A stretch of DNA of 64,000 nt from Saccharomonospora viridis DSM 43017. Lineage in GTDB: Bacteria > Actinomycetota > Actinomycetes > Mycobacteriales > Pseudonocardiaceae. Positions 28,996-37,118 of the stretch are shown here, in pieces. Location: NCBI RefSeq assembly GCF_000023865.1, contig NC_013159.1:2630001-2694000 (forward strand), in the 5' to 3' direction. A program made the position numbers and the translations under genes. Each line of letters starts with the position of its first letter. The first letter of the stretch is position 1. A model generated the notes under the pieces. The model was not told where the DNA came from, did not search any database, and saw nothing but the letters and a program-made list of their open reading frames with translations.

Positions 28996-29871
28996 ATGAC
29001 TACGCAAATCGTCGAACCGATGGGCGAGGGGCTCACTCGGGTCTGGGACGTTTCCGAAGTGGTCCTCGATATGCGCACCGACTACCAGCACGTGGTGATC
29101 GGTCGCACGAGCCAGGGCTTGTCGCTGTTCTGTGACAGCGAACGGCAGAGCACCGAGGCCAGTCAGCTCGTCTACCACGAGGCCCTGATGGTGCCGCCGA
29201 TGCTGCTCGCCGACACGGTGGAACGTGTCCTGATCATCGGCTCCAGCGAGGGGGTGGCTAGCCAGCTCGCCATCGCCTACGGCGCCGAGCTGGTGGACCA
29301 CGTCGACATCGACGCCGAGACGGTGCGGGCATGTGCCCAACACCTGCCGTACGGCTACACCCCCGAGGAGCTGACCGAGGCCGAACGTGGCACCGGACGT
29401 GTCCGGGTCCATTACCGCGACGGGTGGGAGTTCCTGACGACGACCACCACCCGCTACGACGTCGTGGTGATCGACCTGCCCGATGAGAACGCCGATCCGG
29501 AAGCGCAGCACAACCGGCTCTACAGCAAGGAGTTCCTGCGCCGCTGTTCGGACGTGCTGGCCCCCGGCGGTGTCGTGTGCTGCCAGGCGGGTTGCCCCAC
29601 GTTGTGGCGTAACGACACCTTGCTCGCCGCGTGGCAGCGTTTCACCGAGTCGTTCGGCACCGTCGTCTACTTCGGCTCCGACGAGCACGAATGGGCCTTC
29701 TTGTCGGGCCGCCCGGACGAACACCCGAACGCCGTCGAATCGATGATCGACAAGTTGCCGAAGTCGGAGTACCAGCCTGAGTCCATCGACAGCGAGACGC
29801 TGCGGGGATGTACCGTGCCGCCGCGTTCGGTACGGCTCAGAGCTTCCGACCTTCGGCAACCCGCCGAGTGA
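28996..29871 (+). CDS. speE: Spermidine synthase-like aminopropyltransferase
   Basis: 291-aa Rossmann-fold aminopropyltransferase expected to transfer aminopropyl from decarboxylated SAM to putrescine. YHEAL (60-64) and VDIDAETV (103-110) match SpeE positions, DGWEFL (142-147) is the adenine-contact motif, and DLPDENADPE (160-169) is the gatekeeper region. The glycine motif is GSSEG (82-86) instead of the usual GGGDG, so it is a diverged member whose acceptor may differ. Translation starts right after speD. Its 3' end overlaps the opposing DUF3817 gene by 35 nt. Confidence 0.88.
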   Translation: MTTQIVEPMGEGLTRVWDVSEVVLDMRTDYQHVVIGRTSQGLSLFCDSERQSTEASQLVYHEALMVPPMLLADTVERVLIIGSSEGVASQLAIAYGAELVDHVDIDAETVRACAQHLPYGYTPEELTEAERGTGRVRVHYRDGWEFLTTTTTRYDVVVIDLPDENADPEAQHNRLYSKEFLRRCSDVLAPGGVVCCQAGCPTLWRNDTLLAAWQRFTESFGTVVYFGSDEHEWAFLSGRPDEHPNAVESMIDKLPKSEYQPESIDSETLRGCTVPPRSVRLRASDLRQPAE

Positions 29872-30181
29872 CGGCGCGTTCGGCGACGAAGGAGAAGAAG
29901 GGCACGCATCCGGCGAGCAACACGCCGATCGTGCCCTTCACCGACCAGCGCGCCTTCAAGGCCAGGTCCACGGCCACCACCAGGTACACCATGTAGATCA
30001 CGCCGTGGATGGGCGAATACACGGCCGAAGGAGTCGGGTTGTCGAAGCCGTAACGGATCACCATGACCACGACCATCCCGAGCAGGCCCAGGCCCGTGAC
30101 GAAAGCGGCGACCCGGAATCGCTGCAACGGCTTCCGCAGCTCCGTGGTCGTCGCCGTCTCACCGCGCGTGGTCGTCACCAT
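29837..30181 (-). CDS. DUF3817 membrane protein
   Basis: 114-aa membrane protein of the DUF3817 (YdzA-like) family with three predicted helices (about 23-44, 58-76, 83-103). RFRVAAFVTGLGLLGMV opens helix 1 and SPIHGVIYMVYLVVAVDLA is the conserved second helix. Function unknown. ATG 30181 has AGGAGGGG 7 nt upstream. One base separates its start from the stop of the preceding gene, so the two form an operon. The last 35 nt overlap speE antisense. Confidence 0.85.
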   Translation of the reverse strand: MVTTTRGETATTTELRKPLQRFRVAAFVTGLGLLGMVVVMVIRYGFDNPTPSAVYSPIHGVIYMVYLVVAVDLALKARWSVKGTIGVLLAGCVPFFSFVAERAVTRRVAEGRKL

Positions 30182-30182
30182 G

Positions 30183-30638
30183 TCAGTTCCCCTCCTGCTC
30201 ACGGGCATTCAGTTCCGCAAGGTAGGCGTTGTACTCGGCCAATGCGGTGTCTTCGGCGTCGTCGCCGGCTTCGTTGTGCTGCCTGCTCCCCAGGCCGTCA
30301 GCGTTCCGGGCGAGCGGACGCGCCTGTGACGCGACGGCGCTCCGCCGCTGAACGGGCACCACGGTCGAGCGCGATCGTCGTGGCTCCGATTCCGCCTCCG
30401 AGGTGGTCGACCGCTGTTCTTCCGCCTTCCGGCGCAGTATGTACAACCGCCAGAACATGAAGGCGGGGAAGAGCCCGAACAGCGGCCACTGGAGCACGTA
30501 GCCCAGATTCTGGAAGCTGCCGCCCACCGAGGTGTAGCGTTCCCACTGCCACCACGCCAGACCGCAGCACAGGACGAGGCTCAGCACGCACACGCAGACG
30601 ATCAGCAGTTTGCGTGCGGTCGTGGAGTGGGTGGACAC
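30183..30638 (-). CDS. Two-helix membrane protein of unknown function
   Basis: 151-aa protein with two predicted membrane helices (about 10-29 and 43-65), the loop between them carrying WWQWERYTSVGGSFQNLGY. The cytoplasmic remainder is charged, with an acidic C-terminal helix. Similar proteins travel with DUF3817 genes in actinobacteria, which fits here. No known activity. GTG start with a distant ribosome site, so the start is less certain. Confidence 0.75.
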   Translation of the reverse strand: MSTHSTTARKLLIVCVCVLSLVLCCGLAWWQWERYTSVGGSFQNLGYVLQWPLFGLFPAFMFWRLYILRRKAEEQRSTTSEAESEPRRSRSTVVPVQRRSAVASQARPLARNADGLGSRQHNEAGDDAEDTALAEYNAYLAELNAREQEGN

Positions 30639-30704
30639 GTCTTTGACGCTAGCACTCCCTGTGAGGTCGACGGCCTACTGCCCGGTTTGTCTGTGGTGAC
30701 CACC

Positions 30705-31553
30705 CTAGCCGGTGAACGATTGAGCCAGTTCCGCGTAATGCTCGGCGAGGGCGAACACCTTGCGGCCGTACTCGACGGAGTGGTTGTACGACAACACACC
30801 GTCCCACCACCCCTGCCCGGTGGCCATGTCCCGACCGTGATCACACAGGTAACGCGCGGTGGCCAGGGCGGCGTCATCGATCTGCTGTGGGTCCGCCTTC
30901 CCGTCGCCGGAGGCGTCCACGCCGTAGAGCTTCCAGGTGGTGGGGATGAACTGCATCGGTCCGACGGCTCTGTCGTACTTACGGTCACCGTCGAGCACAC
31001 CGCCGTCGGTGTCCCTGATCTCCCTCACACCGGGGGAGCCGTCCAGGGGGATACCGATGATCGGTGGGGACGGACGCCCGTCGTCGCCGAGTACCGCCCC
31101 ACCGTGCCGACCATGGTCGGACTCGATCCGACCGATGCCCGCGATCGTGACCCATGACAAGCGGCATTCGGGCGCCTCGTCACGCATCACGAGCTCCGCG
31201 TTGCCGTACGCGGTCATCGCCCGGGCCGGGATCCCGACGGCTGGGGCGAGGTGTTCGGCCCACTCCGTCAATGTGCTGACACCGGTGTCGGCGGCGTCCT
31301 CGCGAAGCGGGCCGATGTCGTTGTCCTTAACGGGTGCCGTGGACCCCGGTTCGACATCGGCGGGTTCGATACGCAACGCGGGGATGTCGGTGGTCGTGGG
31401 ACTCGCGAACGGAATCGCGGCCCTGGCGATGAGCCACACCCCGCCCGCACCCACGAGGAACACCACGACGACCACGGAAAGCCGGATGAGCACGGCCCGC
31501 CCCCAGTGGGCCACGCCGGACCACAGACTGGACGGTGAATCGGAATCAGCCAC
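30705..31553 (-). CDS. Membrane-anchored lytic murein transglycosylase
   Basis: 282-aa protein with a cytoplasmic N-terminus, one signal-anchor helix (about 25-47), a Thr/Pro/Asp linker and a C-terminal MltB/SLT-like lysozyme-fold domain. IGRIESDHGRHGG contains the expected catalytic Glu, VGPMQFIPTTWKLYG is the substrate-groove motif, and GVLSYNHSVEYG closes it. It should cleave peptidoglycan glycan strands outside the membrane, forming 1,6-anhydro ends. GTG 31553 has GGAGG 8 nt upstream. No partners are evident from the neighbours. Confidence 0.9.
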   Translation of the reverse strand: MADSDSPSSLWSGVAHWGRAVLIRLSVVVVVFLVGAGGVWLIARAAIPFASPTTTDIPALRIEPADVEPGSTAPVKDNDIGPLREDAADTGVSTLTEWAEHLAPAVGIPARAMTAYGNAELVMRDEAPECRLSWVTIAGIGRIESDHGRHGGAVLGDDGRPSPPIIGIPLDGSPGVREIRDTDGGVLDGDRKYDRAVGPMQFIPTTWKLYGVDASGDGKADPQQIDDAALATARYLCDHGRDMATGQGWWDGVLSYNHSVEYGRKVFALAEHYAELAQSFTG

Positions 31554-31647
31554 CGGTGGGACCTCCCGACCACCGCGAGGACCCCGCGCGGGTGATGGAG
31601 ATCAAGAACACGAGGCCGCACTGTATCCGGCCTCCGGCGGCGAGACA

Positions 31648-31681
31648 ACGACGTGCCGGAACATGTCATACGGCACGTCGT
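31648..31681 (-). terminator. Terminator of the 31.7-32.2 kb gene
   Basis: Eleven-base-pair perfect stem ACGACGTGCCG / CGGCACGTCGT with a 12-nt loop, starting 6 nt beyond the stop of the leftward hypothetical gene. No T-run follows. Confidence 0.65.
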
Positions 31682-31687
31682 CACGAA

Positions 31688-32179
31688 CTAGCTGGCCGCG
31701 TCGCGACGCTGCCGTGAGAGCCGGGCCACACACCACGCCGGCGCGCTGCCGCGCCGCAGGTGATCCAGCACGGTCAACGGTCCGAGCCTGCGGGACAGGT
31801 CGTCAGGCGTGAGTCCGGCCGCACGGTAGTCGAGCGCGCGCTGGTCGAGCGGACTCACACCGGCGTCCCACCACGCCTTGGCCTCCTCGATGTCGCCGAC
31901 CATCTGCCACCAACCCGCCGCGGCGGCCAGCAGGTCGAGCGGAGCGTCGGGAAGTCGTTCCCGCATCGCGTCCACGAACTCGGGGTCGGCGAGGTCGATG
32001 GAAGCCCATCCCGCCGCCTTACCGCTGCCCCGCCGCTGCCCGGGGATGCCTGGGGGCTCGGTGCGCGGAACCTCCGCGAGCCAGGCCGAGGCGATGCGCT
32101 GGATCTCCTTGTCCTCCTCGTTCTGCTCGCGTTCCGCCGCCCACTGCCGAATCACCGCGTCAACTCCGGGATCGTGCAT
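31688..32179 (-). CDS. Hypothetical cytoplasmic protein
   Basis: 163-aa soluble protein, not recognised. It has a charged N-terminal helix (EREQNEEDKEIQRIASAWL), a central helical part with AAAAGWWQMVGDIEEAKAWWDAG, and a C-terminal LDYRAAGLTPDDLSRRLG helix-turn-helix-like segment. ATG 32179 is set by GGAGG 6 nt upstream; the open frame beyond this has unlikely composition. A hairpin follows the stop. Confidence 0.7.
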   Translation of the reverse strand: MHDPGVDAVIRQWAAEREQNEEDKEIQRIASAWLAEVPRTEPPGIPGQRRGSGKAAGWASIDLADPEFVDAMRERLPDAPLDLLAAAAGWWQMVGDIEEAKAWWDAGVSPLDQRALDYRAAGLTPDDLSRRLGPLTVLDHLRRGSAPAWCVARLSRQRRDAAS

Positions 32180-32494
32180 CCCTGCCTCCTTCGCAACCCA
32201 CTGCCGTGGTTCCTCAAGGATCAGTCGAGTACCGTGTGCAGATTTCGAAGCGTGAGCTCTCATGTACCGCGGGTCACGCAATGTGAGCACCGTAGGAGAG
32301 CCACCCGGTAATCCGGAAGAGGTCAGCCGTGCACGATTTCGATGACCTGTGACTTCAGGGTCGTAATCCACCCGTTTGCCGCAGTGAAACGGCCTGGATC
32401 AGTCGGATGATCACTCTGCGTACTCAGAGTTTTCGGACAGCGCGATGTCCGGCACCGGGGTCTCCGGGCCGGACATCGCGCCTAGGGAATGGGA
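32180..32494. other. Intergenic region with one terminator
   Basis: 315 nt between two leftward genes. It contains the strong hairpin at 32440-32481 after the small membrane gene and must contain the promoter of the 163-aa gene. No gene or RNA recognised. Confidence 0.55.
32440..32481 (-). terminator. Terminator of the small membrane protein gene
   Basis: Perfect 13-bp inverted repeat GCGCGATGTCCGG / CCGGACATCGCGC with a 16-nt loop, 13 nt after the leftward stop at 32495. On the minus strand it is followed by an A/T-rich stretch. Confidence 0.75.
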
Positions 32495-32662
32495 TCAGTG
32501 GAAAAGACTCTGGAAGAACGTGATGATGGCCTCCGCGCCTTCCTGCAACCAGGCCAAAGCCGAGCGCACAGCATCCGCCGACTCAGTGGGCCGCGAAATC
32601 AGCAGAAACAGTGCGAGCGCGACGACGCCAAAGATGAGTATCTTCTTCACTCCCGGCGACAT
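32495..32662 (-). CDS. Small single-span membrane protein
   Basis: 55-aa protein with a Lys-flanked N-terminal helix (VKKILIFGVVALALFLLIS, about 6-24) and an amphipathic C-terminal helix ending FFQSLFH. Similar tiny membrane proteins occur widely in actinobacteria without known role. The ATG has GGTGGA 3 nt upstream. A strong terminator follows. Confidence 0.7.
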   Translation of the reverse strand: MSPGVKKILIFGVVALALFLLISRPTESADAVRSALAWLQEGAEAIITFFQSLFH

Positions 32663-33099
32663 AATTCCACCCGATTCGTCTCGTCTCGGCGTCACCGCCT
32701 ATCTGGTGACGGCACTGTTCTCGCCAGCGTCTCCATCATGCCTGACACGCGGCGCGCGCGACGGCCAATCACGCGAAGGTAGTCACCGCCCGTTCAGACG
32801 CGATCACCAGAACCGTAGAAGACATTCGGAGCTTACGACCCACAACACGCCGACGACTCCCCGCTCGATTGGTTCGGACGATTATCCCACCGACTCGTGG
32901 ATCGACACTGTCACCGGCCGGGACTCGGGTTCCTCCCAGGTCCTTCGGCGGCCCGCGTTTCCACAACCGCGATACACGCGGGTCCGGAGGAGACGGGCCG
33001 CCTCGGGCTTGAAACCGAGCACACCCTGGCACGTCCGTCGGATCTCGGCCTACTCGACGACCGCCCCGCTCGGCGCTTTCGGCTTCGCCGCGGACACCG
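32663..33099. other. Intergenic region, no supported gene
   Basis: 437 nt between the small membrane gene and the acyl-CoA dehydrogenase end. Short open frames on both strands are Arg/Pro/Ser-rich with no ribosome sites. It should contain the promoter of the leftward small gene. Confidence 0.5.
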
Positions 33100-34251
33100 T
33101 CACAACGTTCGGGAAATGATGTCCTTCATGATTTCGTTCGTGCCACCGAAAATGCGGGAGACACGGACGTCGGCCCACGCGCGCGCGATCGGGTACTCGG
33201 TCATATAGCCGTAGCCGCCGAACAACTGCACACACTCGTCGACGACTTTGTTGACCCGTTCCGTACTCCACAACTTCACCATCGCGGCGCTCTGTACGTC
33301 GAGTTCACCGCGCAGGTGTCGTTCGATGCATTCATCCAGGAACGCCCGGGCGACGGCGGCCTCGGTCGCGGCCTCGGCGAGCTTGTACCTGGTGTTCTGG
33401 AACTTGATCAGCGGCCGACCGAAGGCGCTGCGTTCCTTGGTGTAGGCGATGGTCTGCTCGATCGCGCTCTCCATACCCGCCACGGCGGTGATCGCGATGA
33501 TGAGTCGCTCCTGGGGCAGCTGCTGCATCAGCTGGATGAACCCCTGCCCCTCTTCGTCCCCCAGCAGGTTCTCCACCGGAACACGGACGTCGTCGAAGAA
33601 CAGTTCCGCCGTGTCCTGACCTCGCAGGCCCACTTTGTCCAGCACACGTCCGCGTCGGAACCCGGGTGTGGACGTCTCCACGACGATGAGGGATATCCCC
33701 TTGGCTCCGGCGTCGGGATCGGTTTTCACGGCGACGACGACGAGATCGGCCAGCGCTCCGTTGGTGATGAACGTCTTAGCGCCGTTGATGACGTAGTGGT
33801 CCCCGTCGCGCACGGCCCTGGTGGTGATGCTCTGGAGGTCTGACCCGGTGCCGGGCTCGGTCATCGCGATGGCGCCCACGTACTCACCGCTGGCGAGCTT
33901 CGGCAACCACTCCCGCTTCTTCTCCTCCGAGGCGTAGGCGAGCAGGTAGTGCGCCACGATGCCGTTGTGCACGGTGACACCCCACGCGCTGTCGCCGCTA
34001 CGGGCTTGTTCCTCGTACAGCACCGCTTCGTGGGCGAACGTACCCCCGCCACCCCCGTACTCCTCGGGTACGGACAACGCGAGCAGTCCGACCTCCCCCG
34101 CCTTGGTCCACACCTCTCGGTCGACCCGCTTCTGCTCGGCCCACCGCTGTTGGTGTGGCGTGAGCTCGTTCCGGCAGAACGTCCTGGCGAGGTCACGAAC
34201 GTCGTCCAGCTCTTCCGTCATCCACGGGCTTCGACGAATCTGCAGCGGCAC
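33100..34251 (-). CDS. Acyl-CoA dehydrogenase
   Basis: 383-aa flavoprotein that introduces the alpha-beta double bond into an acyl-CoA. IAMTEPGTGSDLQ is the FAD-contact signature, KTFITNGALADLVVV follows, and QLFGGYGYMTEYPIAR with IFGGTNEIMKDIISR is the second family signature. The base position (Glu in GGTNEI) is of the short/branched-chain type, but chain specificity is not clear. GTG 34251 has GGAG 5 nt upstream. It is divergent from a TetR regulator, with a 36-bp palindrome between their starts, so it is probably repressed by that protein. Confidence 0.92.
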   Translation of the reverse strand: MPLQIRRSPWMTEELDDVRDLARTFCRNELTPHQQRWAEQKRVDREVWTKAGEVGLLALSVPEEYGGGGGTFAHEAVLYEEQARSGDSAWGVTVHNGIVAHYLLAYASEEKKREWLPKLASGEYVGAIAMTEPGTGSDLQSITTRAVRDGDHYVINGAKTFITNGALADLVVVAVKTDPDAGAKGISLIVVETSTPGFRRGRVLDKVGLRGQDTAELFFDDVRVPVENLLGDEEGQGFIQLMQQLPQERLIIAITAVAGMESAIEQTIAYTKERSAFGRPLIKFQNTRYKLAEAATEAAVARAFLDECIERHLRGELDVQSAAMVKLWSTERVNKVVDECVQLFGGYGYMTEYPIARAWADVRVSRIFGGTNEIMKDIISRTL

Positions 34252-34272
34252 CGGCACTCCTACGGACAAAAA

Positions 34273-34308
34273 ACATTACAGTCGGAAGGTAAGTTCCGGA
34301 TGGAATGT
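34273..34308. promoter_or_regulatory. Candidate TetR operator
   Basis: 36-bp imperfect palindrome in the 95-nt divergent spacer: outer ACATT/AATGT and inner CGGAA/TTCCG arms, 13 of 18 positions matching per half. It begins 22 nt upstream of the acyl-CoA dehydrogenase start and ends 38 nt before the TetR start, the usual place for an autoregulatory TetR site. Confidence 0.6.
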
Positions 34309-34346
34309 ACGCTCGAGTCGCCCTCCGGTAAAGGAGTCGGACGACC

Positions 34347-34943
34347 ATGTCGGAACGCAGACATCGCACCCAGGCCGAACGCAGCGCTCAGACACGCACC
34401 GCCTTGCTCGACGCCACCATCGAGTGCCTGGTGGAACTCGGTTATGCACGGACGTCGATGCAGGAGATCTGCGCCCGAGCAGGCGTGTCCAAGGGCGCGG
34501 CTCAACATCATTTCGCGGACAAGGCCGAGCTGATGGCCTCCGCGGTGGCCCACCTGACGACGAAGCTGGCCGACCGCAACACGCCGCGAGAGGGACGACT
34601 GGCGTCCGGACCGGGCCGTGTGGCCGAATTAGTGGACCTGCTGTGGCGGTCGTATTCGGGCACCTTGGCCACAGCGGCGATGGAGTTGTGGGTCGCGGCG
34701 CGCACCGATCCCGCTCTCCGCGCGGCGATGCGGCCGGTGGACAGGGCACTCGGCCGCTCGACATTGGACCGACTCGCCGCCTTCCTGGACGACATTCCCC
34801 GAGAGCGCCTGGAGACTCTGTTCTGGCTGACGGTGAACCTGGCCCGCGGCCTCGCGCTCGACGCCGAACTGGGAGGGGACCCCCAGCGACGCGAGTTGCT
34901 GTTGGACGAGTGGAAGCGCATCGCGACCGCGCTCTTCGCGTGA
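34347..34943 (+). CDS. TetR/AcrR-family regulator
   Basis: 198-aa repressor. The N-terminal helix-turn-helix (about residues 12-58) has MQEICARAGVSKGAAQHHFADKAEL split over its helices 2-4, and the C-terminal ligand domain is all-helical. Being divergent from an acyl-CoA dehydrogenase, it probably responds to an acyl-CoA or fatty acid and represses both genes through the palindrome between them. GGAG lies upstream of ATG. The downstream aldehyde dehydrogenase (160 nt away) has its own small palindromes and may also belong to the regulon. Confidence 0.9.
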   Translation: MSERRHRTQAERSAQTRTALLDATIECLVELGYARTSMQEICARAGVSKGAAQHHFADKAELMASAVAHLTTKLADRNTPREGRLASGPGRVAELVDLLWRSYSGTLATAAMELWVAARTDPALRAAMRPVDRALGRSTLDRLAAFLDDIPRERLETLFWLTVNLARGLALDAELGGDPQRRELLLDEWKRIATALFA

Positions 34944-35036
34944 TCCGACCCACCGGTCGCCGTGTTCCCGAGGCCGACGCCGCGAACGGAGCCGCCTCCC
35001 GTCGAGCGGAACCGAGCGCGACGCGTCCTTGTTTTC

Positions 35037-35051
35037 CATACCGACGGTATG
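35037..35051. promoter_or_regulatory. 15-bp perfect palindrome upstream of gabD2
   Basis: CATACCG-A-CGGTATG, a perfect 7-1-7 palindrome, 52 nt upstream of the aldehyde dehydrogenase start, in an AT-richer spacer. Likely a dimeric regulator site; protein unknown. Confidence 0.5.
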
Positions 35052-35066
35052 CTTCACTCCGTAAAA

Positions 35067-35080
35067 TTACTCTGGAGTAA
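35067..35080. promoter_or_regulatory. 14-bp palindrome upstream of gabD2
   Basis: TTACTC-TG-GAGTAA, a 6-2-6 palindrome located 23 nt upstream of the gabD2 ATG, within the expected promoter/leader. TTAC...GTAA also occurs near the centre of the TetR operator candidate at 34.3 kb. Confidence 0.45.
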
Positions 35081-35103
35081 CAAGGCGGTTCTCGGAGGGC
35101 GTC

Positions 35104-36717
35104 ATGACCAGCACGTCGGCTACGACGACAGCGACGCGGGAGCAAGGTCCCGCCACGATCGGAGGAATCGTAGGCGCTCCTTCCACCGCACGGGCCGAAG
35201 CCCTCGTCGCCAGGGTGACGACCGGACCCGGCAGTGGATCGGTGACGGTGACCGCACCGTTCACCGAACGCCCCACGGCCGTCCTCCCCCAGGCGACCGA
35301 CGACATCACCCGTGCTGCCTTCGCGCGCGCCCGCCGGGCCCAACCGTCGTGGGCGACCACGAGCGTGGCCGAACGGCAACGCATCCTGTTGCGACTGCAC
35401 GAACTCGTGCTCGCCCACCAGGACGAGGGACTGGACCTGATCCAGGTCGAATCGGGCAAGGCACGACTCGACGCCTTCGACGAGATCAGCGCCACCGCGC
35501 TCGTGTCGGCCTATTACGGCAAGCACAGCGCTCGTCTGCTCGCCCCACGCCGCGCACCCGGCGTGTTCCCCCTGCTCACCCGTGCCACCCACATCCGCCA
35601 TCCCCGAGGCGTCGTCGGGGTCATCTCACCGTGGAACTACCCCCTGGCCTTGACCGCGATGGACGTGTTGCCCGCCCTGGTCGCAGGCAACACCGTGGTG
35701 CAGAAGCCGGACAACCAGACGGCGCTGTCGGCGTTGTGGCTGCACGAACTCGCTGAACGCGCGGGGCTGCCGCGCGATGCGTGGCAGATCGTGCTCGGAC
35801 GTGGTTCGGTGATCGGCACCGCCATCGCCGAGGAATCGGACTACCTCTGCTTCACCGGATCCACCCCCACGGGCAAGAAACTGGCCTCCGCCATCGCGGG
35901 GAGGCTCACCGACTACTCCCTCGAGCTCGGCGGTAAGAACCCGATGATCGTGCTGCCCGACGCCGACGTGGCCGCCGCCGCGGCCGGCGCGGTCACGGCG
36001 TGCTTCTCCTCGGCCGGGCAGCTGTGCGTGTCCGTGGAACGGATCTACGTCCACGACAGCATCCGCGACCGGTTCCTCGCCGAATTCGTCCAACGGACTC
36101 GAGCGCTACGACTCGGCGCATCGCTCGACTACCGCGCCGGAATGGGCTCGTTGACCACCGCGGAACAGCTGCGGGCGGTCTCGGAACACGTCGCGAACGC
36201 CCGGGCACACGGTGCCACCGTGGTCACCGGTGGCCGGGCCCGGCCCGATGTCGGACCGTTGTTCTACGAACCGACGATCCTCACCGACGTCACCGACCGG
36301 GCGGCGCTGTTCGCCGACGAGACGTTCGGACCGGTCGTCTCCGTCTACGGCTACACCGATGTCGACGACGCGATCGAGCGGGCCAACGACACTCCGTTCG
36401 GACTCAATGCCAGTGTCTGGTCCCGGGACACGAGGCGGGCGCAGGAGGTCGCGACTCGGCTGAGGACGGGAACCGTCAACATCAACGAAGGTTACGCCGC
36501 CACGTTCGGCACCGTGGGCATACCGATGGGCGGTATGAAGGAGTCCGGTGTCGGACGGCGCAACGGAGCCGACGGTTTGCTGAAGTACACCGAATCCCAG
36601 TCGATCGCCGTCCAGCATGGACTGAAGTTGCGGCCGATGCGTGGTGTTCCGCCGACACTGTGGACGAAAGCGTTGTCCGTCGGTCTGCGGGTGTTGCGGC
36701 GGATCCCCGGCCGCTGA
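35104..36717 (+). CDS. gabD2: Succinate-semialdehyde dehydrogenase (GabD2-type)
   Basis: 537-aa aldehyde dehydrogenase. VISPWNYPLALT binds the nicotinamide, FTGSTPTGKKLA the dinucleotide, LELGGKNPMIVL has the catalytic Glu, and SSAGQLCVSVERIY the catalytic Cys. GQLCVSxERIYV and the longer N-terminus fit the actinobacterial GabD2 group (M. tuberculosis Rv1731), NADP-linked succinate semialdehyde oxidation feeding the TCA cycle. Specificity is inferred. GGAGG lies 5 nt upstream of ATG. A strong convergent terminator follows. Confidence 0.88.
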   Translation: MTSTSATTTATREQGPATIGGIVGAPSTARAEALVARVTTGPGSGSVTVTAPFTERPTAVLPQATDDITRAAFARARRAQPSWATTSVAERQRILLRLHELVLAHQDEGLDLIQVESGKARLDAFDEISATALVSAYYGKHSARLLAPRRAPGVFPLLTRATHIRHPRGVVGVISPWNYPLALTAMDVLPALVAGNTVVQKPDNQTALSALWLHELAERAGLPRDAWQIVLGRGSVIGTAIAEESDYLCFTGSTPTGKKLASAIAGRLTDYSLELGGKNPMIVLPDADVAAAAAGAVTACFSSAGQLCVSVERIYVHDSIRDRFLAEFVQRTRALRLGASLDYRAGMGSLTTAEQLRAVSEHVANARAHGATVVTGGRARPDVGPLFYEPTILTDVTDRAALFADETFGPVVSVYGYTDVDDAIERANDTPFGLNASVWSRDTRRAQEVATRLRTGTVNINEGYAATFGTVGIPMGGMKESGVGRRNGADGLLKYTESQSIAVQHGLKLRPMRGVPPTLWTKALSVGLRVLRRIPGR

Positions 36718-36798
36718 GGAGCCCGGGAGGACGGACCCCCGTATCGACGGTTCCGATCGACACCGGAGACCTCGGCCGACGCACCGCTGCGGACACGA

Positions 36799-36852
36799 CT
36801 CGACCCCCTCTCCCCGTGCCGGTCACCCGACGGACGGAGTGAGGGGGTCGAG
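36799..36852. terminator. Terminator between gabD2 and DUF397 gene
   Basis: Perfect 12-bp inverted repeat CTCGACCCCCTC (36799-36810) / GAGGGGGTCGAG (36841-36852) with a 30-nt loop that can pair further. It separates two convergent genes and could act bidirectionally. Confidence 0.7.
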
Positions 36853-36874
36853 CGTTCACGCATCCTCGCGCACT

Positions 36875-37084
36875 TCAGTGGAGGTCGAGTTCCCCGGCCC
36901 GCGCGGCAGCCAGCAGGGCGTCCCACTCCTGCCCGGACAGCCGCAACACGCCCCCTTGCGGATTCTTCGAATCACGCACGGCGATGCCGTCGCCGATGAA
37001 GGCGACCTCGACACAGTCGTTACCGCCCCCGCTGTAGCTGCTCTTACGCCATTCGACCCCGGTCAGGTCCGTGTTTGCCACCAT
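36875..37084 (-). CDS. DUF397 small protein
   Basis: 69-aa DUF397 protein with the family hallmark WRKSSYSGGGNDCVEVA, VRDSKNPQGGVLRL, then EWDALLAAARAGELD. These small acidic proteins are nearly always encoded next to XRE/DUF5753 regulators in actinobacteria, as here (34 nt downstream of one). They are proposed to act as partner or toxin-like factors controlled by the XRE protein; evidence is limited. Product cytoplasmic. Confidence 0.9.
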   Translation of the reverse strand: MVANTDLTGVEWRKSSYSGGGNDCVEVAFIGDGIAVRDSKNPQGGVLRLSGQEWDALLAAARAGELDLH

Positions 37085-37118
37085 CCCTACTCCTTAGTCG
37101 GTTCGATCGAAGTTGTGT

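Noticed and set aside
32769-33032. 87-aa minus-strand frame downstream of the acyl-CoA dehydrogenase
   Set aside because: No ribosome site, low-complexity composition and no recognisable motif.
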